This document shows, piece by piece, positions 17,076 through 25,757 of a stretch of DNA of 64,000 nt. This DNA comes from Cytobacillus firmus (GTDB lineage: Bacteria > Bacillota > Bacilli > Bacillales > Cytobacillaceae): NCBI RefSeq assembly GCF_023612095.1, contig NZ_CP086235.1, positions 2,305,501 through 2,369,500 on the forward strand. Reading direction: 5' to 3'. The notes beneath the pieces are model-generated. The model searched no databases, was not told where the DNA came from, and worked only from the letters and a program-made list of their open reading frames with translations. A program made the position numbers and the translations under genes. The first letter of the stretch is position 1; every line of letters begins with the position of its first letter.

Positions 17076-17905
17076 ATGAATCACGGGGAATCAAGAAATA
17101 TTATTTCACTGGATAAGGTCAGCTGGAAAAGAAATGGGAAGCAGATACTGGACAATGTTTCATGGAAGGTCAGTGAAGGAGAGCATTGGGCCCTTTTAGG
17201 ATTAAATGGATCAGGAAAAACTACGATCCTGCAATTGATTACCGGCTACCTCTGGCCAAATGGCGGGCAGGTGTCCGTTCTAGGAAACCTTTATGGGAAG
17301 ACCAATATCCCGGAGCTTCGAAAATCCATTGGCTGGGTAAGTACCTCGCTTGACGATAAGTTTCAATTTCGGCCATCCGAATCCGCCCTTGAAATTGTTC
17401 TGAGCGGAAAATTTGCATCAATCGGTCTCTATCAGGAAATAACGCAGCAGGACCTGGATAAAGCAAAGGACTTAATGCATCAGTTCAATATTAGCCATGT
17501 ACAGGATCAGACTCTCACATCCCTCTCACAGGGGAGAAACGAAAAGCGATGATTGCAAGAGCCCTGATGGCATCACCTAAGCTGCTGATTCTCGATGAAC
17601 CATGCAATGGGCTGGATATCTATTCGAAGGAAGAATTGCTGGGATCTATTGAAAAAATGGCTGCACAGCCTGGTGGCCCCACGATTCTTTACGTGACCCA
17701 TCATATCGAGGAAATTGTTCCGTCCATCACCCACACCATGCTTCTGAAGGAGGGGAAGGTCATCGCACAAGGGAGTAAGTGTCATACACTGACCGATCTG
17801 CTGCTTGAAGAGACATTTCGTGTACCAATCTCGGTAGAATGGGAAAACGGCCGTCCCTGGGTACGTGTAAAATCTTCGTCCAGGCTGGTGCAGAGCCAAT
17901 CATAA
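17076..17905 (+). pseudogene. ABC transporter ATP-binding protein (YlmA-like), one frameshift
   Basis: A first frame (17076-17552) carries Walker A (GLNGSGKTTIL) and ends at SLSQGRNEKR. A second frame (17549-17905) resumes with MIARALMASPKLLILDEPCNGLD (Walker B) and TILYVTHHIEEIVP (H-loop). Adding one G to the GGGG run at about 17533-17536 restores SLSQGEKRKAMIARAL, a normal signature region, giving about 276 aa. As written, the ATPase is cut between the signature and Walker B. No permease gene is adjacent, as for B. subtilis YlmA. RBS AGAAGGAAGG. Sequencing error or recent decay. Confidence 0.83.
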
Positions 17906-17982
17906 TGGCAAATGATTGATTTTTGGCCAATTGTCCTTCATTATATTAAGATATCTTATACATACAAAATGGAGGAATGAAA

Positions 17983-18969
17983 TTGGTTCGTTTCGGTATA
18001 GTAGGCACAAACTGGATTACAGAAAGATTTTTAAAAGCGGCACTGCAGGCTGAAGATTTTCAGCTGGCAGCTGTTTATTCCCGCACGGAGGAAAAAGCAA
18101 AAGAATTTGCAGGAAAATATGGTGTGGAGAGGACGTTTACTGGTTTACAGACGATGGCAGCAAGCGGCGAAATCGATGCTGTTTATATTGCAAGCCCGAA
18201 TTCCCTGCACGCAGAGCAGGCTATTCTTTTTATGAAACACAAGGTTCATGTTTTATGCGAAAAGCCGATTGCCTCGAATGCTAAGGAATTGCAGACGATG
18301 ATCGCAGCAGCAAGGGAAAACAACGTTCTTCTTATGGAAGCATTAAAGTCTACCTTAATGCCTAACTTTTTGGCCGTAAAAGAAAACCTTCATAAAATCG
18401 GACAGGTTCGCAGGTATTTTGCAACCTTTTGTCAATACTCTTCCCGCTATGATGCCTACAGGCAGGGAACAGTGCTGAATGCATTTAATCCCGAATTTTC
18501 GAACGGTTCATTAATGGACATCGGAATTTACTGCATTTATCCGCTTGTGACTTTATTCGGCAAACCGGAGGAAATTAAAGCTGCAGGCTATAAACTGGAC
18601 TCCGGGGTCGATGGGGAAGGAAGCATGGTCCTTAAATATCCCGGCATGGATGCGGTGATCATGTTCAGCAAAGTCACCAATTCAAGCCTCCCGTCAGAAA
18701 TCCAGGGAGAAGAAGGCAATATTGTGATCGATAAAATAAGTGGACCTGAAAAAGTGGATTTGCATTACCGCAGTGGAGAAAAAGAAGATCTCACACAGGA
18801 TCAATTAAGCGATTCGATGTATTACGAAGCGGTAGAATTCATAAAACTGATTCAGGCGGGCAAAACCGAATCTGAAGTGAACTCATTTGCAAACTCCATG
18901 ACAACGATGGAAATTTTGGATGAAGCCCGCAGGCAAATGGGTGTGATTTATCCAGCTGACCAAAAATAA
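17983..18969 (+). CDS. Gfo/Idh/MocA family oxidoreductase
   Basis: A 328-330 aa NAD(P)-dependent oxidoreductase. The N-terminal Rossmann fold begins VRFGIVGTNWITERFLKAAL, and the family EKPIA motif (HVLCEKPIASN) is visible, with the lysine that helps catalysis. Substrates in this family are sugars, inositols or related polyols; this member's is unknown. TTG 17983 fits GGAGG at 17971-17975 (7-nt spacing), whereas ATG 17977 is only 1 nt from it. It is monocistronic and followed by a terminator. Confidence 0.82.
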   Translation: MVRFGIVGTNWITERFLKAALQAEDFQLAAVYSRTEEKAKEFAGKYGVERTFTGLQTMAASGEIDAVYIASPNSLHAEQAILFMKHKVHVLCEKPIASNAKELQTMIAAARENNVLLMEALKSTLMPNFLAVKENLHKIGQVRRYFATFCQYSSRYDAYRQGTVLNAFNPEFSNGSLMDIGIYCIYPLVTLFGKPEEIKAAGYKLDSGVDGEGSMVLKYPGMDAVIMFSKVTNSSLPSEIQGEEGNIVIDKISGPEKVDLHYRSGEKEDLTQDQLSDSMYYEAVEFIKLIQAGKTESEVNSFANSMTTMEILDEARRQMGVIYPADQK

Positions 18970-18973
18970 GGGT

Positions 18974-19008
18974 GAAGGATCGGACAATTACTGTTCGGTC
19001 CTTTTTAG
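18974..19008 (+). terminator. Rho-independent terminator
   Basis: Stem AAGGATCGGACA (18975-18986) pairs with TGTTCGGTCCTT (18992-19003), G-U pairs included, and is followed by TTTTT. Between it and the next promoter (19009-19146) nothing else is recognised. Confidence 0.75.
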
Positions 19009-19146
19009 TGCTTTTTACACTTATAAAATAGGTATTTGAAAGACACCACTTATTCGGAAAGTGGTAAAACAAGCTGTTACAATACACGGTTTTCAGTGAA
19101 GAAAAGCCCATTTATCAGATTTTTATAATTTTCTTTAAATAACTTG

Positions 19147-19176
19147 TTGACAATTCCTATGGGTATGGTAGGATTA
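19147..19176 (+). promoter_or_regulatory. Promoter of the sulfate assimilation operon, possible CymR-type site
   Basis: TTGACA (19147-19152), a 16-nt spacer and TAGGAT (19169-19174) form a plausible sigma-A promoter. The spacer and -10 form an imperfect dyad, TTCCTA...TAGGA, of the kind bound by the cysteine-metabolism repressor CymR in Firmicutes. The factor assignment is inference. Confidence 0.45.
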
Positions 19177-19244
19177 ATCTCAACATCACAAATTCAAACT
19201 AAAAAACGTATCCTTTCCTCAACAAAAAAAGGAGGCGAGCCTCA

Positions 19245-19403
19245 CTGAAACAGACAGACTGGGAAGAGTTATCTGTTCATTTAAAGCAGATGCTTCAGAG
19301 CATTAAATTCGGATCGATCACACTGGTCGTCCAGGATGGCAAGGTCATACAACTTGAGAAGAACGAAAAGGTTCGTCTTCAACCAAATAAGCGCGCTGAC
19401 TAG
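19245..19403 (+). CDS. YezD-like DUF2292 small protein with a CTG start
   Basis: A 52-aa ORF whose core LQSIKFGSITLVVQDGKVIQLEKNEKVRL matches the DUF2292/YezD family. In Bacillus these are small proteins often found at the head of sulfate-assimilation operons. No ATG, GTG or TTG gives the full family length; CTG 19245 lies 9 nt after GGAGG (19231-19235) and gives it. An internal ATG (19290) would make only 37 aa. A GAGGC-GA-GCCTC palindrome overlaps the ribosome site. Function unknown; position suggests a role in sulfur metabolism. Confidence 0.7.
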   Translation: MKQTDWEELSVHLKQMLQSIKFGSITLVVQDGKVIQLEKNEKVRLQPNKRAD

Positions 19404-19409
19404 ACAAAC

Positions 19410-19470
19410 TAGAGGCGGTTTTTCCAACTGAAGTATTTTCTTCAGTCGGGAAGACTGCCTTTTTTCATTT
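19410..19470 (+). terminator. Terminator or attenuator between yezD-like gene and cysH
   Basis: A long two-part hairpin. The inner stem AACTGAAG/CTTCAGT lies inside an outer stem of about 13 bp (near 19411-19424 with 19447-19460), followed by TTTTTT. It sits before cysH, so it would lower or condition read-through into the reductase genes. Confidence 0.7.
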
Positions 19471-19506
19471 TAAAAGATTTCTAGAACATGAAAGGAGTAC
19501 TGCAAG

Positions 19507-20223
19507 ATGAGCACTGCAGTAACATATGAAAATTGGAATCAAATCTCAGATGCATTCCCTATTGATGACAAATTAAAAGGCGCAGGCACTGTATTGAAAT
19601 GGGCTTATGAAAATTATCCTGAAGATAAAATTGTCTATGCATCGAGCTTCGGAGCGGAAGCCATCGTGCTGATTGACCTCATTCAGGAAATTAAGCCAGA
19701 TGCCCATATTGTATTTCTGGACACCGGGCTTCATTTTCCGGAAACATATGAAGTGATTGATAGAATTGAAGCCCGCTTTCCAAGCCTCAGGATCGAGCGG
19801 AAAGAGCCCAAGCTGACACTGGACCAGCAGGCTGCAGAATTCGGTTCAGCACTTTGGAAAAGGGAGGCGAATTCATGCTGCCAGATCCGCAAAGTGATTC
19901 CATTAAGAGAAGCGTTAACACCAAAGCAGGCCTGGATCTCCGGCCTTAGAAGGGAGCAGTCGCCAACAAGAGCGAATACTCAATTCCTAAACCGGGATGA
20001 AAAATTCAAGAATATCAAGATCTGCCCGCTGATTCACTGGACATGGGATGAAGTTTGGGCCTACATCAGGGAAAAAGACCTGCCCTACAACACTCTGCAT
20101 GACCATGGCTATCCAAGCATCGGCTGCTTTCCCTGTACACAGGCAGTCGATGAAAATGGCGATTCCCGTGCGGGCCGATGGTCTGGCACAGGCAAAACTG
20201 AATGCGGCCTTCATACGAGCTAA
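19507..20223 (+). CDS. cysH: Phosphoadenylyl/adenylyl-sulfate reductase CysH
   Basis: A 238-aa thioredoxin-dependent reductase that converts activated sulfate to sulfite. It has Cys124-Cys125 (SCCQIRK) and Cys207/Cys210 (GCFPC), which bind a 4Fe-4S cluster in APS-type enzymes, and the catalytic Cys233 in the C-terminal ECGLHTS. The cluster motifs suggest APS can be used directly. First large gene of the operon cysH-cysP-sat-cysC, as in B. subtilis. RBS AAAGGAG, ATG 19507. Confidence 0.95.
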   Translation: MSTAVTYENWNQISDAFPIDDKLKGAGTVLKWAYENYPEDKIVYASSFGAEAIVLIDLIQEIKPDAHIVFLDTGLHFPETYEVIDRIEARFPSLRIERKEPKLTLDQQAAEFGSALWKREANSCCQIRKVIPLREALTPKQAWISGLRREQSPTRANTQFLNRDEKFKNIKICPLIHWTWDEVWAYIREKDLPYNTLHDHGYPSIGCFPCTQAVDENGDSRAGRWSGTGKTECGLHTS

Positions 20224-20238
20224 AAGGAGGGTGATACC

Positions 20239-21381
20239 ATGCTTACGATCATAGCGGTCACAGTCGGTTTATTTTTCGCCATGAATATCGGGGCAAGCGG
20301 AGCAGCAGCATCCATGGGGATCGCGTATGGTTCAGGTGTCCTGAAAAACCGCATGTTAGCTCTTATTCTTTGCGGCTTGGCCGTTTTCTTTGGAGCATGG
20401 CTTGGCGGGGGTGAAGTGGTAAAGACGATGGGAAGCGGGATTGTTCCTAAAGAGACCTTCACAGTTGCCATTGCGCTGATTGTGATTGCATCTGCCGCCC
20501 TTTCACTGTTTCTTGCCAATGTTTTCGGGATTCCGCTGTCAACCAGCGAGGTGACGGTTGGCTCCGTCATCGGTGCCGGCATCGTCTACCAATCCGTATT
20601 TGCCGGAAAGCTTGCCTGGATCGTCACATTCTGGCTGCTTACTCCATTTGCCGCTTTTTTAATAGCCATAGCGGCAGCTGCTTTTTTAAAGAGAAACTTT
20701 ATACAGAACCTGATTAAAAAGCCAAAAGCAACTCCGATTTTAGCCATACTCGTCATTTTTATGGGTGTGTTTGAAGCATTCTCGGCAGGCATGAATAATG
20801 TTGCCAATGCAGTCGGTCCGCTTGTTGGTGCAGGCATTATGAGCACTGGCAGCGGAATCTTCTGGGGCGGCCTGTTTGTCGCTTTAGGAGCCGTTCTGCT
20901 GGGAAAAAAAGTTCTCGAAACGAATGGCAAAAAGATCACCAAAATCTGTCTTGAAGAAGGCTGTATCATTTCAGGAACAGGAGCCGGTATTGTTACGATT
21001 GCTTCCGTTTTTGGAATCCCTGTCCCTTTAACGCAAATCACCACTTCCTCCATCATCGGAATAGGATTTGTGAAGCAGGGACGGTCAGTCTTCAAGAAGG
21101 ACATTGTCGTGCAGCTATTAGTCGTATGGGTCGTCTCACCCGTATTATCAATGGTTCTGTCCTATACGCTCATCCAGCTGCTCATTGAACAAAATGTATA
21201 TCCGGTGATTGCAATGGCCGGTGTCCTTATCTCCGTTTCTGGAGTGAAATTCTTAATGAATCAGGCACCAGCCAGTGTAAGGCCGATAACTGAAAAAAGT
21301 AAATCTGAAAAAGAAAGGTTGATGAAAAATGGCTCTGCCGAAACCACATGGAGGAAAATTAATTCAAAGCTACAATCCTAA
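20239..21381 (+). CDS. cysP: Sulfate permease CysP (PiT family)
   Basis: A 380-aa membrane protein of the phosphate-transporter (PiT) superfamily that in Bacillus imports sulfate. Family repeats are seen near the N-terminus ([21 protein letters not shown]) and mid-protein ([20 protein letters not shown]), with about 10-11 helices. It lies 15 nt after cysH with RBS AAAGGAGG. The last 53 nt overlap sat in another frame; the tail [18 protein letters not shown] is hydrophilic and longer than I would expect from B. subtilis CysP, so a lost stop or small indel is possible. Confidence 0.9.
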   Translation: MLTIIAVTVGLFFAMNIGASGAAASMGIAYGSGVLKNRMLALILCGLAVFFGAWLGGGEVVKTMGSGIVPKETFTVAIALIVIASAALSLFLANVFGIPLSTSEVTVGSVIGAGIVYQSVFAGKLAWIVTFWLLTPFAAFLIAIAAAAFLKRNFIQNLIKKPKATPILAILVIFMGVFEAFSAGMNNVANAVGPLVGAGIMSTGSGIFWGGLFVALGAVLLGKKVLETNGKKITKICLEEGCIISGTGAGIVTIASVFGIPVPLTQITTSSIIGIGFVKQGRSVFKKDIVVQLLVVWVVSPVLSMVLSYTLIQLLIEQNVYPVIAMAGVLISVSGVKFLMNQAPASVRPITEKSKSEKERLMKNGSAETTWRKINSKLQS

Positions 21382-22474
21382 TTATGACCTGACAGGAATT
21401 GAAAAAGAAATCTTAATAGATGCCATCGCACTGAGTGATCTGGAACTAATAGGTGTTGGCTTATTCAGTCCTCTTACAGGTTTCCTTGGAAAAGCAGACT
21501 ATGAATCTGTTGTTGAAAAAATGAGACTGGCAGACGGAACGATTTGGTCCATTCCGGTTACACTCCCTGTTCAAGCGGAAAAAGCCAAAGAGCTTGCAGC
21601 CGGTGAAAAGTTTAAGCTGGTTCACGAAGGTGAAGTATACGGAGTCATCACGGTATCAGAATGGTATGAGCCGGACCTGAGCAAAGAGGCGCGTGAAGTC
21701 TACAAAACGGAGGAGCAGGCACATCCCGGTGTAAAAAGGCTTTTTGAACGCGGTCCGGTTTATGCTGCCGGAGAGGTTACGCTGATTAAAAAACCCGGCA
21801 AAGGTGTAGCAGAGGATGTATGGTTCGAGCCTAAAGAAACAAGGGCACTGTTTGAAGAAAAAGGCTGGAAAACAGTGGTTGGCTTCCAGACAAGAAACCC
21901 TGTGCACAGAGCACACGAATACATTCAAAAAGCTGCGCTGGAAACGGTGGATGGACTGTTTTTGAATCCGCTTGTCGGCGAAACAAAATCAGATGATATT
22001 CCTGCAGATGTCCGTCTTAGGAGCTACCGGGTTCTTCTGGAAAATTACTATCCAAAAGAGCGCACACAGCTGGCAGTCTATCCGGCAGCCATGAGATATG
22101 CGGGACCGCGAGAAGCGATCTTCCATGCCATTGCAAGGAAAAACTTCGGCTGCACACACTTCATCGTCGGAAGAGACCATGCCGGAGTCGGCAATTATTA
22201 CGGCACATATGACGCGCAGCACATTTTCGGCAACTTTACAGAAGAAGAGCTTGGCATCAAGCCGCTGTTCTTTGAACACAGCTTTTACTGCAATAAGTGC
22301 GAAGGAATGGCATCTGATAAAACCTGCCCGCACAGCAAAGAAGACCGTGTCATTCTGTCCGGCACCAAGGTAAGGGAAATGCTTCGGAACGGGGAGCTGC
22401 CGCCATCCACTTTCAGCCGCAAAGAGGTTGTCGAAGTGTTAATAGAAGGCATGAGAGAAATAGAAACGGTATAA
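21329..22474 (+). CDS. sat: Sulfate adenylyltransferase (ATP sulfurylase), assimilatory copy
   Basis: A 381-aa enzyme making APS and pyrophosphate from ATP and sulfate. Active-site motifs are [14 protein letters not shown] and [12 protein letters not shown], and a zinc-type cysteine cluster [16 protein letters not shown] is near the C-terminus. Full length. ATG 21329 lies inside the end of cysP, implying translational coupling. A second, clearly homologous copy lies at 42.8-43.9 kb in the glycan island. Confidence 0.95.
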   Translation: MALPKPHGGKLIQSYNPNYDLTGIEKEILIDAIALSDLELIGVGLFSPLTGFLGKADYESVVEKMRLADGTIWSIPVTLPVQAEKAKELAAGEKFKLVHEGEVYGVITVSEWYEPDLSKEAREVYKTEEQAHPGVKRLFERGPVYAAGEVTLIKKPGKGVAEDVWFEPKETRALFEEKGWKTVVGFQTRNPVHRAHEYIQKAALETVDGLFLNPLVGETKSDDIPADVRLRSYRVLLENYYPKERTQLAVYPAAMRYAGPREAIFHAIARKNFGCTHFIVGRDHAGVGNYYGTYDAQHIFGNFTEEELGIKPLFFEHSFYCNKCEGMASDKTCPHSKEDRVILSGTKVREMLRNGELPPSTFSRKEVVEVLIEGMREIETV

Positions 22475-22487
22475 GGGGAGCGGAAAC

Positions 22488-23087
22488 ATGACAAAGTCAA
22501 CCAACATCACCTGGCATGACGCGGCAATTACGAAGGAAGACAGACGGGCACAGAACGGCCATGGAAGTGTGGTCCTCTGGTTTACCGGCCTATCAGGCTC
22601 AGGCAAATCAACGATTGCAAATGCAGTATCCCACGAACTGTTCCGCCAGGGCATCAATGAATATGTCCTGGACGGCGACAATGTGAGACACGGCTTAAAT
22701 AAAGATCTTGGCTTTTCAGAGGCAGACAGAAATGAAAACATCAGGCGCATTGGGGAAGTCGCGAAGCTGTTTGTAGACAGCGGCAAGATCGTTACAACAG
22801 CTTTCATTTCTCCTTTCCGGTCGGATAGAGAAACTGTCAGGGCGCTGTTTGAAGAAGGGGAATTTATTGAAGTCTTCATTGACTGTCCACTCGAAGAATG
22901 CGAACGGCGGGATCCAAAGCAATTATACGCAAAAGCCAGACGCGGGGAAATTAAGGACTTTACAGGAATCGACTCACCATACGAAGCACCTGAAAGCCCT
23001 GAAATTACGGTCCGATCTGACCAGTACACAGTAGAAGAAGCAGTCGGTAAGATAGTAGCCCATCTGCGGGAAAAGAATATTTTATAG
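22488..23087 (+). CDS. cysC: Adenylyl-sulfate kinase, assimilatory copy
   Basis: A 199-aa APS kinase that makes PAPS. Walker A is [14 protein letters not shown], followed by [27 protein letters not shown] and [13 protein letters not shown], all typical. It follows sat by 13 nt in the cysH operon. If CysH uses APS directly, this PAPS would mainly serve other uses. The paralogue at 43.9-44.6 kb lies with sulfotransferases. RBS GGGGAG, ATG 22488. Confidence 0.94.
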   Translation: MTKSTNITWHDAAITKEDRRAQNGHGSVVLWFTGLSGSGKSTIANAVSHELFRQGINEYVLDGDNVRHGLNKDLGFSEADRNENIRRIGEVAKLFVDSGKIVTTAFISPFRSDRETVRALFEEGEFIEVFIDCPLEECERRDPKQLYAKARRGEIKDFTGIDSPYEAPESPEITVRSDQYTVEEAVGKIVAHLREKNIL

Positions 23088-23236
23088 AGTGAAACTTCAA
23101 TCAGTGGGAGTTTTTCCCGCTGATTGTTAGTTGAACCAATCGGGCCTTTACGGGCAGTAAGACCCCCACTTATCCTCAATTGATTCTTCTGAGTCTTGAA
23201 GTGGGGGTCTTACTGCCCGTTAGACTGCGATAAATA
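23088..23236. repeat. Dispersed intergenic element with 22-bp perfect inverted repeat
   Basis: It begins with a 21-nt motif (AGTGAAACTTCAATCAGTGGG) found identically at 30839-30859, with 18 nt of it inverted at 60063-60080. It ends with TGCGATAAA, also the end of the 30.8-kb copy. Inside are a hairpin (about 23098-23126) and a perfect 22-bp inverted repeat (23150-23171 with 23199-23220, 27-nt loop). It may terminate the cysC transcript. Confidence 0.7.
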
Positions 23237-23240
23237 ACCG

Positions 23241-23270
23241 GGAGTCTCTTTTAATAGGAGACTCCTTTCT
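23241..23270 (+). terminator. Hairpin, possible weak terminator before sumT
   Basis: GGAGTCTC (23241-23248) and GAGACTCC (23258-23265) form an 8-bp stem with a short, weak T tail. The interval to sumT (23271-23388) is AT-rich and may hold its own promoter, but no clear -35/-10 pair was fixed. Confidence 0.45.
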
Positions 23271-23388
23271 GAAAAAATAATCCCTACTATTTCACCCCGA
23301 AAAATGGTATTATAGAAAACAATCAGATTATCAGCTTAGGAAAAGCGTTATAGTGCATATATTATAAGATATTACAGAAAGGGCGGGC

Positions 23389-24171
23389 ATGAGTATGACA
23401 GGAAAAGTTTATTTAGTAGGTGCCGGACCGGGTGACCCTGACCTGATGACTGTTAAAGGAATGCGCTGCCTGCAGGAGGCTGATGTCGTTCTGTATGATC
23501 GTCTCGTAAACCGTGAACTATTAAACTTTGCGAAAAAAGAAGCCCAGCTGGTGTATTGCGGCAAGCTCCCCAATCATCATGTGATGAAACAGGAAACCAT
23601 TAATCATCTGCTCGTCAAATATGCGAAAAAAGGTCTTCAGGTCTGCCGGCTGAAAGGCGGAGATCCATTTGTATTCGGCAGAGGCGGGGAAGAGGCAGAA
23701 GAGTGTGCCAATCAGGATGTGCCATTTGAAATTGTGCCTGGAGTCACTGCAGGGATCGCGGCATCTGCTTATGCGGGGATTCCGGTCACACACCGGACCT
23801 TAAGCAAAAGTTTCGCATTTGTCACAGGACACCAGGCAGGAAACGAAGAAGCTGAGCACCAGTGGGCCCACCTGGCACATGCAGTCGACACGATTTGTGT
23901 ATATATGGGTGTGTCCCATTTGCCTAATATTGTGAAAAACCTTATTCAAAATGGGAAATCACCTCAAACACCGATTGCCCTCGTTCACTGGGGAACCCTT
24001 TCAGAGCAGCGGACCGTTACTGGCACGCTTGCTACTATTGAGAACAAAGTGAAAGAATCAAACATCACAAATCCAAGCATGATCGTCATTGGGAATGTAG
24101 TCGCCATGCACCATAAAATTAATTGGTTTGAAGAAGAAATTGTACCTAATCTGCCTGCTGTGCAAGGATAA
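23389..24171 (+). CDS. sumT: Uroporphyrinogen-III C-methyltransferase
   Basis: A 260-aa SAM-dependent methyltransferase that makes precorrin-2, first committed step to siroheme, the cofactor of sulfite reductase. Signatures are VYLVGAGPGDPDLMTVKG, DVVLYDRLV, RLKGGDPFVFGRGGEE and VPGVTAGIAASAYAGIPVTHR. It corresponds to ylnD of the B. subtilis cysH operon. ATG 23389 follows GAAAGGG; ATG 23395 is an alternative. Confidence 0.93.
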   Translation: MSMTGKVYLVGAGPGDPDLMTVKGMRCLQEADVVLYDRLVNRELLNFAKKEAQLVYCGKLPNHHVMKQETINHLLVKYAKKGLQVCRLKGGDPFVFGRGGEEAEECANQDVPFEIVPGVTAGIAASAYAGIPVTHRTLSKSFAFVTGHQAGNEEAEHQWAHLAHAVDTICVYMGVSHLPNIVKNLIQNGKSPQTPIALVHWGTLSEQRTVTGTLATIENKVKESNITNPSMIVIGNVVAMHHKINWFEEEIVPNLPAVQG

Positions 24172-24204
24172 ACGGCGGTTTTAAAAAAGGAGGGAGCCTA
24201 ACGA

Positions 24205-24957
24205 ATGAAAGCGGTCCTATACATCGGCCATGGCACACGTTCCAAAAAAGGAGCTGCCGAAGCAAACCTTTTTATCGAAAGTGTTATGAAAAAAGTCGAT
24301 GCTCCCATTCAAAAGCTTTGTTTTCTGGAATTAACTGAGCCTTATATTAAGGAAGGCTTTGAACACTGTGTCAGGGAAGGAGCCACAGAAATTGTCATTG
24401 TGCCTCTATTTTTACTTGCAGCGGGACATATCAAGCAGGATATTCCTGAAGAACTTGCTCCTTTAATAGAAAAATATCACGGCATCATCGTAAAGATGGC
24501 GGACCCATTTGGAGTCCAGGACACGATCCTAGACGCCATTGCAGAGCTTGTTACAGCAAATGCCCAGCCAATATCTCCTTTAGATTCTGTTTTAATTGTG
24601 GGAAGAGGCAGCAGTGATCCTTCCATTCTTAGAGCCTTTGACTCTATCAAAAACGGACTAAGCGAGCGCCTCCGTGTGACAGATGTGCAGGTCTGCTATT
24701 TGGCCGCAGCTGCTCCGTCCTTTCAGGATGGCCTTAATTCCATATGCCAAAAGGCAAGAGGCAATGTGATGGTCATCCCTTATCTATTATTCTCGGGACT
24801 TCTGCTAAGTGAGGTAGTAAGAGAGGTAAATAAGAAAGTAAAGGCAGGATACTCTGTGAATCTTACTGATACACTGGGGAAACATACGGCAATTCAAAAC
24901 CTGGTCGCTAAAAAAGCGAATGGAGAGGTGAATGAGAATGCAGCCGTTATTCATTGA
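24205..24957 (+). CDS. sirB: Sirohydrochlorin ferrochelatase SirB (CbiX family)
   Basis: A 250-aa chelatase that inserts iron into sirohydrochlorin. The metal-site histidine is in YIGHGTRSKKGA, and the second CbiX-like half begins near VLIVGRGSSDPSILRAF. It corresponds to ylnE of B. subtilis. RBS AAGGAGGGAG, ATG 24205. It overlaps the next gene by 20 nt. Confidence 0.92.
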   Translation: MKAVLYIGHGTRSKKGAAEANLFIESVMKKVDAPIQKLCFLELTEPYIKEGFEHCVREGATEIVIVPLFLLAAGHIKQDIPEELAPLIEKYHGIIVKMADPFGVQDTILDAIAELVTANAQPISPLDSVLIVGRGSSDPSILRAFDSIKNGLSERLRVTDVQVCYLAAAAPSFQDGLNSICQKARGNVMVIPYLLFSGLLLSEVVREVNKKVKAGYSVNLTDTLGKHTAIQNLVAKKANGEVNENAAVIH

Positions 24958-25546
24958 TCTAACCAACAAGAGAATCGTGATTGCTGGCGGAGGCAGAATT
25001 GCTTTTCGAAAGGCGAAAACACTAGATGGAGAAAATGCCCATATCACTTTTGTTGCTCCTGATTTTTCAGATGAGCTTCTTCATTTAGCGCATCAAAGAG
25101 GCTATGAACTCATACAGCGGGAAGCTTCCCCCGATGATTTTAAAAATGCTTTTTTATCTATTTTAGCCACAAATGAACGTGAAGCTAACCATGCTCTGGC
25201 TAAATCGCTGGATTCAGGTCAGCTGGTTTGCGTGGTCGATGAAGCAGGAGAAGGAAATGTAATCTTCCCGGCAGCTGTAAGGCGCGGCCCTCTTCAAATC
25301 GCTGTCACCTCAAATGGTGCAAGCCCAAAGCTGACCCGGATGCTCAAAAAACAGCTGGATGAACAATATGATGAAAGCTGGACAGGATATTCAGAATTTC
25401 TGGGAAAATGCCGTGATTATATTAAACAGATTTCTATCCCTCCATCGGAAAAAAATGAGCTGCTTGCCGAACTCCTGGATGACCGTTATCGCCTTTCAGA
25501 GGATGAGAGGGAACGCAAATGGACACACCTGCAGTCATTAGCATAA
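24938..25546 (+). CDS. sirC: Precorrin-2 dehydrogenase SirC
   Basis: A 202-aa NAD-dependent dehydrogenase (ylnF type) that oxidises precorrin-2 to sirohydrochlorin. It has the Rossmann start KRIVIAGGGRIAFRKAK and the family segment VIFPAAVRRGPLQIAVTSNGASPKLTRMLKKQL. ATG 24938 has GAGG 9 nt upstream; ATG 24932 is closer than ideal. Last gene of the assimilatory sulfate operon, followed by a strong terminator. Confidence 0.92.
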   Translation: MQPLFIDLTNKRIVIAGGGRIAFRKAKTLDGENAHITFVAPDFSDELLHLAHQRGYELIQREASPDDFKNAFLSILATNEREANHALAKSLDSGQLVCVVDEAGEGNVIFPAAVRRGPLQIAVTSNGASPKLTRMLKKQLDEQYDESWTGYSEFLGKCRDYIKQISIPPSEKNELLAELLDDRYRLSEDERERKWTHLQSLA

Positions 25547-25556
25547 ACAACTTCTT

Positions 25557-25583
25557 AACCGTGTTCTGGCACACGGTTTTTTA
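25557..25583 (+). terminator. Rho-independent terminator of the cysH-sirC operon
   Basis: AACCGTGT (25557-25564) and ACACGGTT (25571-25578) form a perfect 8-bp stem followed by a T-rich tail. Confidence 0.85.
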
Positions 25584-25621
25584 TTTTGAAATAAGAAGGT
25601 ATATCTTTGAACTTCGATAAC

Positions 25622-25691
25622 TGTCTAGCTCCAGCGCCTACCCCCTCGAGTTCACAAGCTTGTCGGGGTGGGCAAGGCGCTTCCGCTTTTC
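25622..25691. repeat. Bacillus-type intergenic hairpin repeat (TGTCTAGCTCCAGCGCC family)
   Basis: The stretch starts TGTCTAGCTCCAGCGCCTA and ends GGCGCTTCCGCTTTT. Its ends pair (AGCGCCT with AGGCGCT, then ACCCC with GGGGT). I recall this sequence type as a frequent intergenic repeat in Bacillaceae; copy number in this genome cannot be seen from the window. Confidence 0.65.
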
Positions 25692-25699
25692 TTATGTTT

Positions 25700-25717
25700 A
25701 TTGTGCATATTCACTAT
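25700..25717 (+). promoter_or_regulatory. Imperfect CdaR-type operator before cdaR
   Basis: ATTGTGCA-TA-TTCACTAT (25700-25717) is an imperfect version of the perfect palindrome at 26858-26875 ahead of the permease. Its position just before the regulator gene suggests autoregulation. Confidence 0.4.
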
Positions 25718-25757
25718 GGTACATTGTTAGTAATGAATCAGGAAGGCGGCGTGTAAG

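Noticed and set aside
18970..19245. SAM (S-box) or T-box riboswitch ahead of the sulfate operon
   Set aside because: No S-box core or T-box (TGGNACCGCG-like) motif could be found; a promoter with a dyad explains the region better.
22439..23179. 246-codon minus-strand open frame opposite cysC
   Set aside because: Antisense to a full-length APS kinase with all motifs; no ribosome site or family features.
25622..25691. Riboswitch or small RNA before cdaR
   Set aside because: The sequence matches a recurrent intergenic hairpin repeat type of Bacillus, so a gene-specific RNA is not supported.
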